From: Candidatus Methylomirabilis sp.
GTDB taxonomy: Bacteria > DYJV01
Direction: 5' to 3'
NCBI GenBank assembly: GCA_020722945.1
Contig: DYJV01000008.1
Location: 1-51,236, forward strand
DNA length: 51,236 bases
Shown here: positions 1 to 9,352 of the stretch, piece after piece
How the letters are laid out: each line of letters opens with the position of its first letter
Numbering within the stretch: the first letter of the stretch is position 1
The notes under the pieces: generated by a model
What the model saw: the letters and a program-made list of their open reading frames with translations, nothing else
Database searches by the model: none
Told to the model about the DNA's origin: nothing
Program-made: the position numbers and the translations under genes

Positions 1-11
1 AAAGTTTAATG

Positions 12-3000
12 TCACCTTTTGTCAAGACTAAATATAAATTCTTTTTTATACCAGCCACTTACATTACCTTCAAATAGTGGACACTTTTTCCCAATACAAC
101 TACTATTTTGTGAATGTTGCCTACATTTAAAATTGTATTGAGCAGGAAGGGAGATTCCGAGAAGTTGAGCTGATATTTCAGAGAGTAATTTTAATCCGAT
201 AAACGTTTCCCTTTGGCAGCATCTTGGAGCATTAAAATTAGCTATCTCTTTCAAAACTTGAGAAGAAAAATCCATTATTTTACTCCTCTGCTCAGGTTTT
301 AAAGGGTTTGATTTCATAATCACAGATAACCCTACCCCAACACCTGTTGCCACTCCACAAACGCCCATAAATCCACAACTTCCACCCGGAATCTTTCCAC
401 CCCTATCTATACCAGCAATGATATCACTATCATCTATTTTACCACCATTATTTCTGTAAGCAGTTAAAATAATTCCCGGAACAAAAGAGTGATACTCTGG
501 ACCATGCATTGGGAAAAATGAATTATTACGCACTATCTCAAATATTTTTAACATATCCCTTTCATCTGAATTAATAAGATTTTTTTTCATAAAAAAGATT
601 GGCTTTCTGTAATGGCATTCATCACAGATAAAATGTCCATTTTCGCACTTTACACTTGTTTTTGAAACCTTGCCACAGATAAAACATCTCTCTTCTTTTT
701 CATAATCGTGGTAGACAAGATCTCTTCCACAAATAAGACATCCAGTTTCATAAAAATTTTTAAAATCGGGTAAAAGATAACTACTTCTATCATCTGCTTT
801 ACTCTCAGGAGTTAATACACAGCAGCTAATCATATCTTTATTTGTAACAGCACCATTATTATTAGTAATAAATATAGTATCTTCATCTTCATCTGTAAAA
901 AAATAATCATTTACCGATCCTGCCCTGTAAAATTGTAAATCATCATTAACAAAATATCTTGATGGTCCAGGGTAGTAAACTGTTTTTTTATTATGTTGAG
1001 AAAATTTTTGTGCTGAAAAAGTAAGTGAGAAAAATTTAAAACCTTGCTCAACTCTGTAAGGGACCCTTGATAGCACTTTTATATTTTTAAATCCTACAAG
1101 GGCAAGAGAATCAAAAAGTTGCTCCTCTGTCATACTTCCTGAAAGACATTCACCCTTTAATTTGTCATTCTGCAAAAAGGATATGGGGAGAGTTTTTTCA
1201 GATACAACATCACTTACAACCATCTTCCCACTATTTTTTAATATTCTGAATATCTCTCTAAATACCATCTTTTTGTTGTGAGAAAGATTAATTACACAGT
1301 TTGACATAACAAAATTAAAAAAATCATCAGAAAATGGTAAATTCTCTATAAAACCTTTAATATAGGTTATATTTTTTGCGCCTTTACTATTTTTAGCTTT
1401 TTGAGAAAGTGTAAGCATTTCATCCAACATATCAATGCCAACAACACAACCTATATCACCAACTAAATCCGCCGCAATCAATGTTTCAACACCACTTCCA
1501 CTTCCAAGATCAAGTATATAATCACCTCTCTTTAGTGAAATATGATTAACCGGACTTCCACATCCGTAACTTTTTGAAATATTCTCTTCAGGGATATTTG
1601 AAGCTCTTAAATTCTCAATAAAAGGATTAAGTATATCAACATTTTCATTTATTGCAGCTCTTTTATAAAAACTTTGAACAGCCTCAATACCACTGCTTGT
1701 TGCAAAGGTGAGTAGGCAATTTGAATGAGTTAGAAAGACCTCCCCCTTTTTACCACAATCCTCAATTCTATCGCCTGTTTCAAAAAGAATTCTTGGGAGT
1801 TTATCCTTTTTATCGAAAATAGCAGCTTCCTCAACTATCATAGATTTTATAATATTATTATAGATTTGAATAAAAGGGTCTTTCCCAAAAATCTCACCAG
1901 AGTAGAAGAATGAAAGATCAAGATCCCCCCCACCATTTATAAATTTCCAATCATCATATTTTAAATCAGGAATATCTTTTACAGATAGTTCTCTTAATTT
2001 TCTCAAAGTAGCACTGTTTATCCATACATCAGATAAAGTGTTGGTCAAAATATCACCACAGCATAAATCTTGAATAAAAATAGTTGCAGCAGTTGGGTAA
2101 ACTTTTAGATCTGGACCAATTGCAAAACTCTCAATGCCAGCAGATGTAAGGTCATGTTTCAAATTGGGATAGGTAAAAACCTGAGTTGCTATTGAATAGA
2201 AATTATCTATATTTGCATTGTATTTTTTGGCTGTCTCTCTGTATTTATAAAGAGATTCAAATTGGGCAGTAACAATATTTTTGTCAAAATTTTTCCCATT
2301 CCCATTAGGTATATGATATAGAAAATGAAAATTTTTAACTCCCATCTTCATAAAAAATTCAATATCAAACTCCTTACTTAGAAGATCTACTCCAAGCGTA
2401 AAATTAAAATTACCATTTATCAGTATCTTTATTGACTCCAATAAAGATTCAAAACTCACTCCCCTTATATTTTCATATCTTTGGAAAGTCCCCTCACAAC
2501 TTAGTTGAAAATGTAATCTATCTACATCACATTTACTTTGAAATTCTGTGTAAAGATTTTTTAATGGTATCCCATTTGTAAGGAATGCAACTTTGCTATC
2601 CCTACTCTTGGTATGAATATATCTTACTATATCAACTATCTCTTGATAAACCAAAGGTTCTCCACCTGTAAAGATAAAAACATTTGTGCCAATATCTAAT
2701 AAAGAGTCAATAATAAATATCAATTTGCTCTTTTCTATCTCCAATCCATCATTTAAATGTTCAGAAAATAAACAGTGCCTGCATTTGAGATTACACCTAT
2801 TGGTGATGTGAAGCCAAACTTCTTTTGGGTATGTGCACTCGACTTTTTCTCCCCTTCCAGTGTAAACTTTATCTTCAATTTTTTTCAATATAGATTCTAT
2901 AAAAGTTTCAGCAGCAATAGCTTGCGATGAAAATTTTAGATCAAGGGTTTTTGCTGCACTGTAGATATCACCTGTTTCGATAAAAGTTTTAATAATGGTA

Positions 3001-3101
3001 TCCCCAGCTTTGTTTGGAACAAACCAGTAAGGTTGTTCAGGTAAAATATACAAGGGGTAATCGTTATGCTCAATCCTTCTTAATTTTTTTAACTTTTCCA
3101 A
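12..3101 (-). CDS. PqqD-like / radical SAM / ArsM-like methyltransferase / DUF5714 fusion protein
   Basis: A 1029-residue multidomain enzyme. Residues 1-85 resemble a PqqD-type peptide-chaperone domain. A radical SAM domain follows, with CNLKCRHC at about 103-110 and the GGEP motif at about 146-149. Residues about 450-700 are a class I SAM methyltransferase with LDLGSGSG at about 530-537. Its cysteines match arsenite methyltransferase (ArsM): YGCG (C514), SNCVINLS (C602) and GECLSG (C652). The last 250 residues are cysteine-rich (CLIC, CFIC, CDECH, CGFMGVCG, IGKKCP) and resemble DUF5714. The TTG start is supported by AGGAG six bases upstream. It is the last gene of the operon and overlaps the preceding glycosyltransferase by 32 bp. 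Family knowledge links ArsM plus radical SAM to methylated arsenicals and arsenosugars. The substrate here is inferred, and other methyl acceptors are possible. Confidence 0.85.
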   Translation of the reverse strand: MEKLKKLRRIEHNDYPLYILPEQPYWFVPNKAGDTIIKTFIETGDIYSAAKTLDLKFSSQAIAAETFIESILKKIEDKVYTGRGEKVECTYPKEVWLHITNRCNLKCRHCLFSEHLNDGLEIEKSKLIFIIDSLLDIGTNVFIFTGGEPLVYQEIVDIVRYIHTKSRDSKVAFLTNGIPLKNLYTEFQSKCDVDRLHFQLSCEGTFQRYENIRGVSFESLLESIKILINGNFNFTLGVDLLSKEFDIEFFMKMGVKNFHFLYHIPNGNGKNFDKNIVTAQFESLYKYRETAKKYNANIDNFYSIATQVFTYPNLKHDLTSAGIESFAIGPDLKVYPTAATIFIQDLCCGDILTNTLSDVWINSATLRKLRELSVKDIPDLKYDDWKFINGGGDLDLSFFYSGEIFGKDPFIQIYNNIIKSMIVEEAAIFDKKDKLPRILFETGDRIEDCGKKGEVFLTHSNCLLTFATSSGIEAVQSFYKRAAINENVDILNPFIENLRASNIPEENISKSYGCGSPVNHISLKRGDYILDLGSGSGVETLIAADLVGDIGCVVGIDMLDEMLTLSQKAKNSKGAKNITYIKGFIENLPFSDDFFNFVMSNCVINLSHNKKMVFREIFRILKNSGKMVVSDVVSEKTLPISFLQNDKLKGECLSGSMTEEQLFDSLALVGFKNIKVLSRVPYRVEQGFKFFSLTFSAQKFSQHNKKTVYYPGPSRYFVNDDLQFYRAGSVNDYFFTDEDEDTIFITNNNGAVTNKDMISCCVLTPESKADDRSSYLLPDFKNFYETGCLICGRDLVYHDYEKEERCFICGKVSKTSVKCENGHFICDECHYRKPIFFMKKNLINSDERDMLKIFEIVRNNSFFPMHGPEYHSFVPGIILTAYRNNGGKIDDSDIIAGIDRGGKIPGGSCGFMGVCGVATGVGVGLSVIMKSNPLKPEQRSKIMDFSSQVLKEIANFNAPRCCQRETFIGLKLLSEISAQLLGISLPAQYNFKCRQHSQNSSCIGKKCPLFEGNVSGWYKKEFIFSLDKR

Positions 3102-3780
3102 AAATATCTCCTAATATAAATTTTATTATTGCAATTCTATTATTCAAGGTTTGCCTAATAAAACCATTTTTATACCAGCTCCGAGCAGAGGTTTTGACTT
3201 TTTCATCAAGTATTTTTACTGTCACACCATACTTTAAGGCTTTTCTGATAAATATGATATCTTCAAGTTCGGTAACATCATCAAAAGCTCCCATTGATGA
3301 GAATAGATTTTTAGAAACAATTATTACTTGATCCCCATACGGAATATTTGAAAAAAAAAGTCTAATAGAGGTAAAAAACTCAATAATTCTAAAGTAAAAA
3401 TTTGGTGAGTCTATACACAAACTAAAAGATACAATCTTTTTATCATAGTTTGTTTTAAATTGATGCTCTATTAAATTGAAACTATTTTGAGGTATTACTG
3501 TATCTGCATGAAGAAACATTAAGATATCTCCATTAGCAACTTCTGCCCCAATGTTCATCTGTTTAGCCCGACATTTATGATCAGCAAGTAAAACTTTGAT
3601 GATTTCAGGTGAAAAATACTCTAATATTTTGTTTACAGTTGCATCATCACCCTTTACAGCAACAACTATAATTTCACTTTTGATATAACAACTTTGTTCA
3701 ATTGCTAAAAGCACACTCTTTATACAATTTACAATATAATGCTCTTCATTATACGCCGGTATGACAACAGAAATTTTCAT
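3070..3780 (-). CDS. TIGR04283-type glycosyltransferase (rSAM/arsenosugar-associated transferase 2)
   Basis: A 236-residue GT2-fold glycosyltransferase with the N-terminal VVIPAYNEE motif. CRAKQMNIGAEVANG followed by FLHADT is the hallmark of the family annotated as 'transferase 2, rSAM/selenodomain-associated', later called arsenosugar biosynthesis glycosyltransferase. A C-terminal YGDQ...F..MGAFDDVTELED acceptor region is also present. The length is normal for the family. The start overlaps the stop of the next upstream gene by 4 bp, and the 3' end runs 32 bp into the radical SAM gene, so translation is probably coupled. It should transfer a sugar to a product of the neighbouring enzymes. 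Donor and acceptor cannot be read from the sequence. Confidence 0.85.
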   Translation of the reverse strand: MKISVVIPAYNEEHYIVNCIKSVLLAIEQSCYIKSEIIVVAVKGDDATVNKILEYFSPEIIKVLLADHKCRAKQMNIGAEVANGDILMFLHADTVIPQNSFNLIEHQFKTNYDKKIVSFSLCIDSPNFYFRIIEFFTSIRLFFSNIPYGDQVIIVSKNLFSSMGAFDDVTELEDIIFIRKALKYGVTVKILDEKVKTSARSWYKNGFIRQTLNNRIAIIKFILGDIFGKVKKIKKD

Positions 3781-4442
3781 AGATTGAAATATTGTTGGTA
3801 TTGTTTGATAAAGTTAATGGAGAGAAGATCACTACTGTTGTATATCTGATAAAAATTTCTTAAATCTTCAATTGTATCTATATCCCGTAACTCCTCAACA
3901 AAATTTGTAGATAATCCATTTTCATCTATTTTCTTAACAGTGTGTTTAAATACTTCAGGAGTGCTCCACTCTATATTTTTAAAAATATCTAAAATTAATG
4001 CCCCTCTCCTAAAACCTATAAGATAGTAACCCCCATCAGATGCAGGTCCCAATACAGTATCATAAACAGAGAGTGAATTTAACGATTCGGTTACGATTTT
4101 ACCATTTATTTGAGGTGTATCACTACCTATGATAATTGCACAATCAAAATTGTGCTGAAAAATAAGGTCAAATGCATTAAACATCTTTTCACCAAGATCG
4201 TATCCAGCCTGCTTATAAGCTGATTTTATTATTGCTGAACCATCTTCTGCTTTAAATGAGAATATATCAGGATAAGAAAAGATAAAATATGGAAAACCTG
4301 AATCTTTTACAGAGTTAACGGTATCAATAAGAGAGTTTTTATAAAAATTTATAGCAAAATCTGTAGATGTTGTTGCTGCAAGCCTCGTCTTTACATCAGA
4401 AGTTTGAAAATCTTTTGCAAAAATAATTACTCCACTTCTCAT
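3777..4442 (-). CDS. TIGR04282-type (DUF2064, CofC-like) glycosyl/nucleotidyltransferase
   Basis: A 221-residue protein of the DUF2064/CofC-like fold. The N-terminus has IIFAKDFQTSDVKTRLA (the family K-TRL motif). IIGSDTPQ is the metal-binding SD region, followed by LGPASDGGYYLIGF and IEWSTPEVF, both diagnostic of 'transferase 1, rSAM/selenodomain-associated'. This family occurs next to the TIGR04283 glycosyltransferase and radical SAM proteins, as it does here. It may make an activated sugar or transfer one; the biochemical role of the family is uncertain. It overlaps by 4 bp both the rhodanese gene upstream and the glycosyltransferase downstream, so the three are almost certainly co-translated. 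Confidence 0.85.
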   Translation of the reverse strand: MRSGVIIFAKDFQTSDVKTRLAATTSTDFAINFYKNSLIDTVNSVKDSGFPYFIFSYPDIFSFKAEDGSAIIKSAYKQAGYDLGEKMFNAFDLIFQHNFDCAIIIGSDTPQINGKIVTESLNSLSVYDTVLGPASDGGYYLIGFRRGALILDIFKNIEWSTPEVFKHTVKKIDENGLSTNFVEELRDIDTIEDLRNFYQIYNSSDLLSINFIKQYQQYFNL

Positions 4443-5326
4443 TTTTCAATAGGTAACTCACTCAATGCCGACCATTCCCAAAAACCGTTGTCATAATTTT
4501 CAACATCAGTATAACCAATATATTTCATGATAGAATAAACAAATCCCGAACGGACACCACCTGTGCATACTGTTACTACTTTTTTATCTATCTTGTCAGG
4601 GTTTGGAATCCCTTTTTTATTCAAGAGAGCAAGAATCTCTTTTTTAGATTTTAAAGTATAATCTACATTTGTAAAATCTCTCCAGTTTATAAAAATAGAC
4701 TTAGGAATATGTCCCCCCCGCTTTTCACCATAAAGAATTGCACCATTATACTCTTGGAGCTCCCTTGTATCAATCAGTAATGCAGAATCATTTCGAAGCA
4801 TACTTTCTATATCTTTTGCATTAATCATAGTGAAATTTTCTAATTTAAGAGGTTTTGAAGATACTTTTGCAAAATTTATCGTGGGTATTAATGAGGTAGG
4901 ATAACCTTTATCTTTCCACAACTGATAACCTCCATTAAGTATTGAAATATTCTTATACCCAAGTTTGTCAAAAAGCCAGAAGAGTCTCCCCTCTGCTCCC
5001 CAGCTATCATTATCCCCATAAAATATAATTTTTTTATCACGATACAACCCTTTTTTTGAAAATGTAACCTCTATCTCTTTTAAAGGTTTTAATACACAAG
5101 GGACCTCCCCCTTTTTGTAGCACAATTCACTGCTACATCCACCATCAAGGTGAATAGCATTATTAATATGACCCTTTAAATAACTTATAGAGCTTCGTGC
5201 ATCCACAATTAGAGTAGAGTTTTCTTTATAATCTCTAAATAAATCATCTGCATTTACAAACATACTCCAAGAATTATCAGAAAATGTCAGAAAGATAAAG
5301 ATAAAAAGAGATACCAAACGGATCAT
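4439..5326 (-). CDS. Exported tandem-rhodanese sulfurtransferase
   Basis: A 295-residue protein with an N-terminal signal peptide (MIRLVSLFIFIFLTFSDNSWS), so probably periplasmic. Two rhodanese domains follow. The first (about 25-145) carries YGDNDSWG where the active-site loop should be and has no catalytic Cys. The second (about 165-290) has the CTGGVRSG loop with the catalytic Cys at about residue 254. This inactive-active pair is typical of thiosulfate or 3-mercaptopyruvate sulfurtransferases. Extra cysteines near the N-terminus (GGCSSELCYKKGEVPC) are less usual. It overlaps its neighbours by 4 bp on each side, within the glycosyltransferase/radical SAM operon. A role in handling sulfane sulfur, or a thiol-bound metalloid, for that pathway is inference. 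Confidence 0.85.
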   Translation of the reverse strand: MIRLVSLFIFIFLTFSDNSWSMFVNADDLFRDYKENSTLIVDARSSISYLKGHINNAIHLDGGCSSELCYKKGEVPCVLKPLKEIEVTFSKKGLYRDKKIIFYGDNDSWGAEGRLFWLFDKLGYKNISILNGGYQLWKDKGYPTSLIPTINFAKVSSKPLKLENFTMINAKDIESMLRNDSALLIDTRELQEYNGAILYGEKRGGHIPKSIFINWRDFTNVDYTLKSKKEILALLNKKGIPNPDKIDKKVVTVCTGGVRSGFVYSIMKYIGYTDVENYDNGFWEWSALSELPIEK

Positions 5327-5964
5327 TTCTTGAATCTCCTATAAATTATTGGAATTGTCGAAATAACTACTATAAATACAATACCTATTATAAACTCCTT
5401 TGTTATCTCACCTTTAAAAATATCAAAGATAGAACTTCCAAACACAACATAAGCTATACATCCGGGGAGCATACAGAGGAAGGTTGCAAGAAAGTATTGG
5501 TAAAATTTGACATCTGTGATCCCAAAGAAATAGTTGAGCAAATTATAAGGGAATATCGGGATAAGCCTTGTAAAAGCAACTATCTTCCATCCATTATTAT
5601 CAATTTTTGCTTTGAGTGGCTCAAGCTTACTCCCCTTAATCTTATCCTCTGCCCACTCCCTCACAAAGTATCTTGCAAGTAGAAAAGCAAATGAAGCACC
5701 AATAGTTGCTCCTATATTAGCATAGATTACACCCCATAAAGGACCAAAAATTGCCCCAGCAGCCAAAGCAAAAGGTATTGCTGGAATAAATAATACTGGA
5801 GTCACAGAATAGAGAAGTATAAAGATAAGTGGTGCCCAAAATCCTGAATTTTCAACAAGATTTTTAAGATTATCCTCATTTACATAAGATGCAAGATTAA
5901 AAAATTTCACAAAAACTATAATCAAAATTAAAAATAAAGTAAAAAAAATAAATTTTCTTTTCAT
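5323..5964 (-). CDS. TVP38/TMEM64 (DedA-superfamily) inner-membrane protein
   Basis: A 213-residue integral membrane protein. It has an N-terminal hydrophobic segment, a central FAAGAIFGPLWG-like core (seen as ALAAGAIFGPLWGVIYAN followed by GATIGASFAFLLARY), and the conserved FTRLIPIFPYNLLNYFFG segment of the SNARE-associated/VTT domain. Members of this superfamily move or scramble lipids or small anions across the inner membrane. In the context of glycosyltransferases and exported proteins it may flip a lipid intermediate, which is inference. The start overlaps the Fe-S gene stop by 4 bp and its own stop overlaps the rhodanese start by 4 bp. Confidence 0.88.
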   Translation of the reverse strand: MKRKFIFFTLFLILIIVFVKFFNLASYVNEDNLKNLVENSGFWAPLIFILLYSVTPVLFIPAIPFALAAGAIFGPLWGVIYANIGATIGASFAFLLARYFVREWAEDKIKGSKLEPLKAKIDNNGWKIVAFTRLIPIFPYNLLNYFFGITDVKFYQYFLATFLCMLPGCIAYVVFGSSIFDIFKGEITKEFIIGIVFIVVISTIPIIYRRFKK

Positions 5965-6980
5965 TTAGCTAACCTCTTTAATTCTCTCTTTAACTTCCAT
6001 CTATTTTTCCAAAAAGTAAAAAAATTTATCTTACTAAAATCATTAAAAAGGATATCAAGTATATGGTGAACATCAACTTTTTTATTCTTCAAAAAAGATT
6101 TACAACCGTAGCAATATGTAGCAATAGTGTTATTGGCATATTCCATATGTTTTTTTTTCCATGAATCAGATAACTCTCTGTTGTAAAATCTTACACCGCC
6201 ACCTTCACCACAACATAAGGTTTTGTCTCTATTATATTTAGTTGAAGTTATTGTAATACCATTATTTGAAAGTATCCCCCTCACGAGATCTTGAGTCTGA
6301 CTATCTCCTCTCAATACACAGGGATCATGAAGTGTAACACTCTGATCAAAAGTTGAGCTTTTATCAGAAAGGTATTTATAAATTGTATTTACTTCAATTT
6401 CAGTATAATTTCTTAAAACTCTTGTGCAACTTGGACATACCGTTATGATCTCAACAATTCCATGATTTTTAAATATATTTATCTTTTCAAACATCTTTTT
6501 TTCAAATTTATCTACATTCCCAAGATCGTGAGATATTTTATAACAGCAATCTATAGCAATGCCAATAGCCCCTACCTTTGATTCAAGATATTTATATACA
6601 TTTAATACCATTGCGGGTGGTTTCCCTGTGAAAGCACAACCAAGAAAGAATAATTTATTTGCATTTTGAGGGATATGATAAAATTTAAAAATATCTGAAC
6701 CTGAATTTTTTTCATAAGAAAGGAGAGATTTAAATTTTTTTAAAACCATTTTGGAATCACTTTTAAAAACATCTCTTCTTAAATTAAGGAAATAACTCTT
6801 TATATCAATGCCTTTTGGACAAACAGCATTGCACAACCCACATAGAGAACATTCATAAGCAACTCTTTTTTCAAGATCTCCATTACTGATTATTTTATGA
6901 ATATCCGAAGGATTCCCATACTTTTTTAAAAATTCACAATCTTTAAGGCATTTATTGCAACTTATACAATTTTCAAACAT
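5961..6980 (-). CDS. (Fe-S)-binding CCG-domain protein (HdrD/GlpC-like)
   Basis: A 339-residue cytoplasmic redox protein. Two [4Fe-4S] ferredoxin motifs lie at the N-terminus (CISCNKCLKDC and CSLCGLCNAVCP). Two cysteine-rich CCG-type domains follow: GCAFTGK...CCYK...CPSC, then HDPC...CCGEGGG...CYGC. This resembles the catalytic half of HdrD, GlpC and related electron-transfer subunits, which reduce or oxidise thiols or quinones through a noncubane or cubane cluster. No flavin partner lies beside it, so its oxidant is unknown. The ATG overlaps the stop of the GT2 gene (TGATG) and is preceded by GGGGAG. In this operon it may supply or remove electrons for a radical SAM or thiol step, which is inference. 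Confidence 0.82.
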   Translation of the reverse strand: MFENCISCNKCLKDCEFLKKYGNPSDIHKIISNGDLEKRVAYECSLCGLCNAVCPKGIDIKSYFLNLRRDVFKSDSKMVLKKFKSLLSYEKNSGSDIFKFYHIPQNANKLFFLGCAFTGKPPAMVLNVYKYLESKVGAIGIAIDCCYKISHDLGNVDKFEKKMFEKINIFKNHGIVEIITVCPSCTRVLRNYTEIEVNTIYKYLSDKSSTFDQSVTLHDPCVLRGDSQTQDLVRGILSNNGITITSTKYNRDKTLCCGEGGGVRFYNRELSDSWKKKHMEYANNTIATYCYGCKSFLKNKKVDVHHILDILFNDFSKINFFTFWKNRWKLKRELKRLAK

Positions 6981-8446
6981 CAGCTCCCCTTTTTTAATGT
7001 ATGGTAAAAACTAAGCATCGAACTGTAAAGAAAACCTACAAAAAATATTAACAATAGAGGGACAGAAAAGAAATTACCTCTTGTTACTGAAAATAAAATT
7101 ATATATCCAAAATAGAGTGCCATTATAAATTCAACAGATGGAAGAGATAAATTTTTTACTCTATAATTTTTATAAAACCATTTCTCTCTCTTTAAAGTTA
7201 TATTAAACTTAGGTGTTCTTTCAAAAGATGATTTTTTATTAAAAAGAGCTTCAAGAACAGCCTTTGAGTTATTTATACTCATAGCTATCCCCACAGACAT
7301 AAGCATTGGTATTTTTAATATACTTTTTGCAAAAGAAGAGCCCCTCTCCATTTCTGCAACAATATAAAATATAGCAATAGAAAAAAATGAAAAAACAAAA
7401 AGAGGGATATCTGTAAATAAGAGTTGATACCAGCCAATATCAAGTCTACTTACAATTGATGGATACATTACAAGAGAAAGCAGTAAGACAAGTATATAGG
7501 AGAAGTTACCCCCAAGATGAAAAAGTGCTTCCAACTTTACAGTCAATGGAAGTTTCTCTTTTAAAAGGAGAGGGAAATCTTTTTTAAAAGTCTCAATAGA
7601 GCCTTTTGCCCATCTATGTTGCTGCTGTTTGAAAGCATTGATGTCAACAGGTAACTCACTCAAAGATTTTGAATCTTTCAGATATAAAAACTTCCAACCT
7701 TTGATTTGTGCCCGATAGCTTAAATCAAGGTCTTCAGTTAGTGTATCATCCTGCCATCCACCAGCATCTATTATTGCTCTTTTTCTCCATATCCCTGCTG
7801 TCCCATTGAAGTTAAAAAATTTGCCACTCCTATTCCTTGCAAAATGCTCAACAATAAAATGTCCGTCAAGCATTACCCCTTGGATCTCTGTAATAGCAGA
7901 GTAGTCCCTATTTATATAATCCCAACATGTCTGAACCATCCCTATTTGGGGATCTGTAAAGTAATGAATGGTATCCTTTATAAAATTTTGAGGAACTAAA
8001 AAATCAGCATCGAATATAGCAATAAAATTACCCTTTGCAATTTCAAGCCCATATTGTAGTGCACCTGCTTTAAAACCAAAACGATTCCCCCGCCTTATAT
8101 GGGTAATATTAAAGCCCTTTTCTATTAGATCGTTAACAATCTTAGCAATAATATCCGTTGTCTCATCAGTAGAATCGTCAAGCACCTGCACTTCAAATCT
8201 GCTTTTTGGGTAACTTACATTCACAGATGAATTGATAAGCCTCTCTACAACATACTTTTCGTTATAGACAGGCAACTGAATCGTTACAAACGGCAACTTC
8301 CCAAATTTACCTGAAGGTTTTAATATCTCATTTTTTAAAATATAGTAGTGCAATACCATCAGTAATCTATGCAAACAGAAAATAGAGAGAAGAAACATCA
8401 ACAGAAAATAAATTTTAACAATAATGGGAAAATCAAAAAAGAACAT
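6980..8446 (-). CDS. Processive GT2 family glycosyltransferase (cellulose synthase/CslA-like)
   Basis: A membrane glycosyltransferase of about 488 residues. The N-terminal transmembrane helix is followed by a GT-A domain with LPVYNE, a DxD site (FDADF), the catalytic TED (TLTEDLDLSYR) and QQHRW, the Q-x-x-R-W motif of processive synthases. Several C-terminal transmembrane segments follow. It probably elongates a beta-linked polysaccharide while passing it through the inner membrane. The ORF track starts at a TTG (8458). I prefer the ATG four codons inside, though neither has a strong ribosome site. It lies 15-27 bp downstream of the beta-barrel gene and overlaps the Fe-S gene by 1 bp. A PilZ domain is not seen, so c-di-GMP control is not indicated. 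Confidence 0.85.
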   Translation of the reverse strand: MFFFDFPIIVKIYFLLMFLLSIFCLHRLLMVLHYYILKNEILKPSGKFGKLPFVTIQLPVYNEKYVVERLINSSVNVSYPKSRFEVQVLDDSTDETTDIIAKIVNDLIEKGFNITHIRRGNRFGFKAGALQYGLEIAKGNFIAIFDADFLVPQNFIKDTIHYFTDPQIGMVQTCWDYINRDYSAITEIQGVMLDGHFIVEHFARNRSGKFFNFNGTAGIWRKRAIIDAGGWQDDTLTEDLDLSYRAQIKGWKFLYLKDSKSLSELPVDINAFKQQQHRWAKGSIETFKKDFPLLLKEKLPLTVKLEALFHLGGNFSYILVLLLSLVMYPSIVSRLDIGWYQLLFTDIPLFVFSFFSIAIFYIVAEMERGSSFAKSILKIPMLMSVGIAMSINNSKAVLEALFNKKSSFERTPKFNITLKREKWFYKNYRVKNLSLPSVEFIMALYFGYIILFSVTRGNFFSVPLLLIFFVGFLYSSMLSFYHTLKKGS

Positions 8447-8473
8447 ATCCAAAATCAATTACTTAAAGTAAAG

Positions 8474-9295
8474 TTACCATATAGCAGAGATCGCAAATGT
8501 ATAGGTAGCTCCCAAAGAGGTGTCTTTACCATATATTTCAGGGGTGTATTCAAATTCTACTGCAATATTTTTGTAAACTTTATAACCGATTGTAATATCA
8601 AGTTTTCCAAGATCGTATTCAGAGGATAATGTAGGATTACCTGAAAAATCAAACTCTTTATCACCATTACCCATTCCAAGTATTCCGTCAAGTTTGACCC
8701 TTCCGTATAACTTCTTTGTAAAATCACCACCTATCTCTATAAGATATCTCAATTCATCAGCAGGTGCTTCTGCTCTCCACCTATAACCCATCTCAAAATT
8801 TGCATAACCGGGTATTATTGGCCAAAGGGATGTGCCAAATAGAGCTCTCAACTCAAAATCGTATTGACCATTGCCAAGTGCCAAAGTATCATCTTTGTCG
8901 TATGCTTCAGGAATTTTTAAAACTCCTTGTAGAGAAAAAACACCTTTTTCACCTTTGAATATATTGTATTTAACCCCAAGATCAATATCTCCAATGCCAT
9001 TATTATCCATTTTGGTATAATCATCCTCTTTCTTTATATCTTTGTAATACAATGAAGTAATGGCAGTTAGTTTGTCAGTTATACCATATTCTGCATAAAG
9101 ACTCATATTGTAATCCTGAAAATCACCATCAAACTTGTAATCTTCACTTCCACCACCACTCAAAAACTCTTTATCTGAGTAGTAGTAGTTAAACCCTAAT
9201 CTTGTATATAATTTGTTTTTCTCCATACTCCATGCACCAGCAAAAAGATTCCCTGAAACAAAGAGTGCCACTATTATAAAAATTACTCTTCTCAA
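8474..9295 (-). CDS. Outer-membrane beta-barrel protein (MetA-pathway/transporter-like)
   Basis: A 273-residue protein with a signal peptide (MRRVIFIIVALFVSGNLFAGA). The mature part is rich in alternating aromatic and polar residues typical of beta-strands, for example LYTRLGFNYYYSD, YAEYGITDKLTAITSLYY and IGDIDLGVKYNIF. It ends in a strand with a terminal aromatic residue (FAISAIW), the usual BAM-recognition signal. It resembles the 'MetA-pathway of phenol degradation' barrel family, whose function is mostly unknown. The TTG start has AGGAGG six bases upstream. Next to a processive polysaccharide synthase, an outer-membrane channel or anchor for the product is a reasonable guess, not shown by the sequence. 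Confidence 0.78.
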   Translation of the reverse strand: MRRVIFIIVALFVSGNLFAGAWSMEKNKLYTRLGFNYYYSDKEFLSGGGSEDYKFDGDFQDYNMSLYAEYGITDKLTAITSLYYKDIKKEDDYTKMDNNGIGDIDLGVKYNIFKGEKGVFSLQGVLKIPEAYDKDDTLALGNGQYDFELRALFGTSLWPIIPGYANFEMGYRWRAEAPADELRYLIEIGGDFTKKLYGRVKLDGILGMGNGDKEFDFSGNPTLSSEYDLGKLDITIGYKVYKNIAVEFEYTPEIYGKDTSLGATYTFAISAIW

Positions 9296-9352
9296 TTTTT
9301 ACCTCCTCTTTTTTATACTATAAAATCAATTTGTTCCAAACTTTGAAAAAAT

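Noticed and set aside
3014-3331. 105-codon plus-strand ORF
   Set aside because: Antisense to the two well-supported minus-strand genes at 3 kb; no protein-like features.
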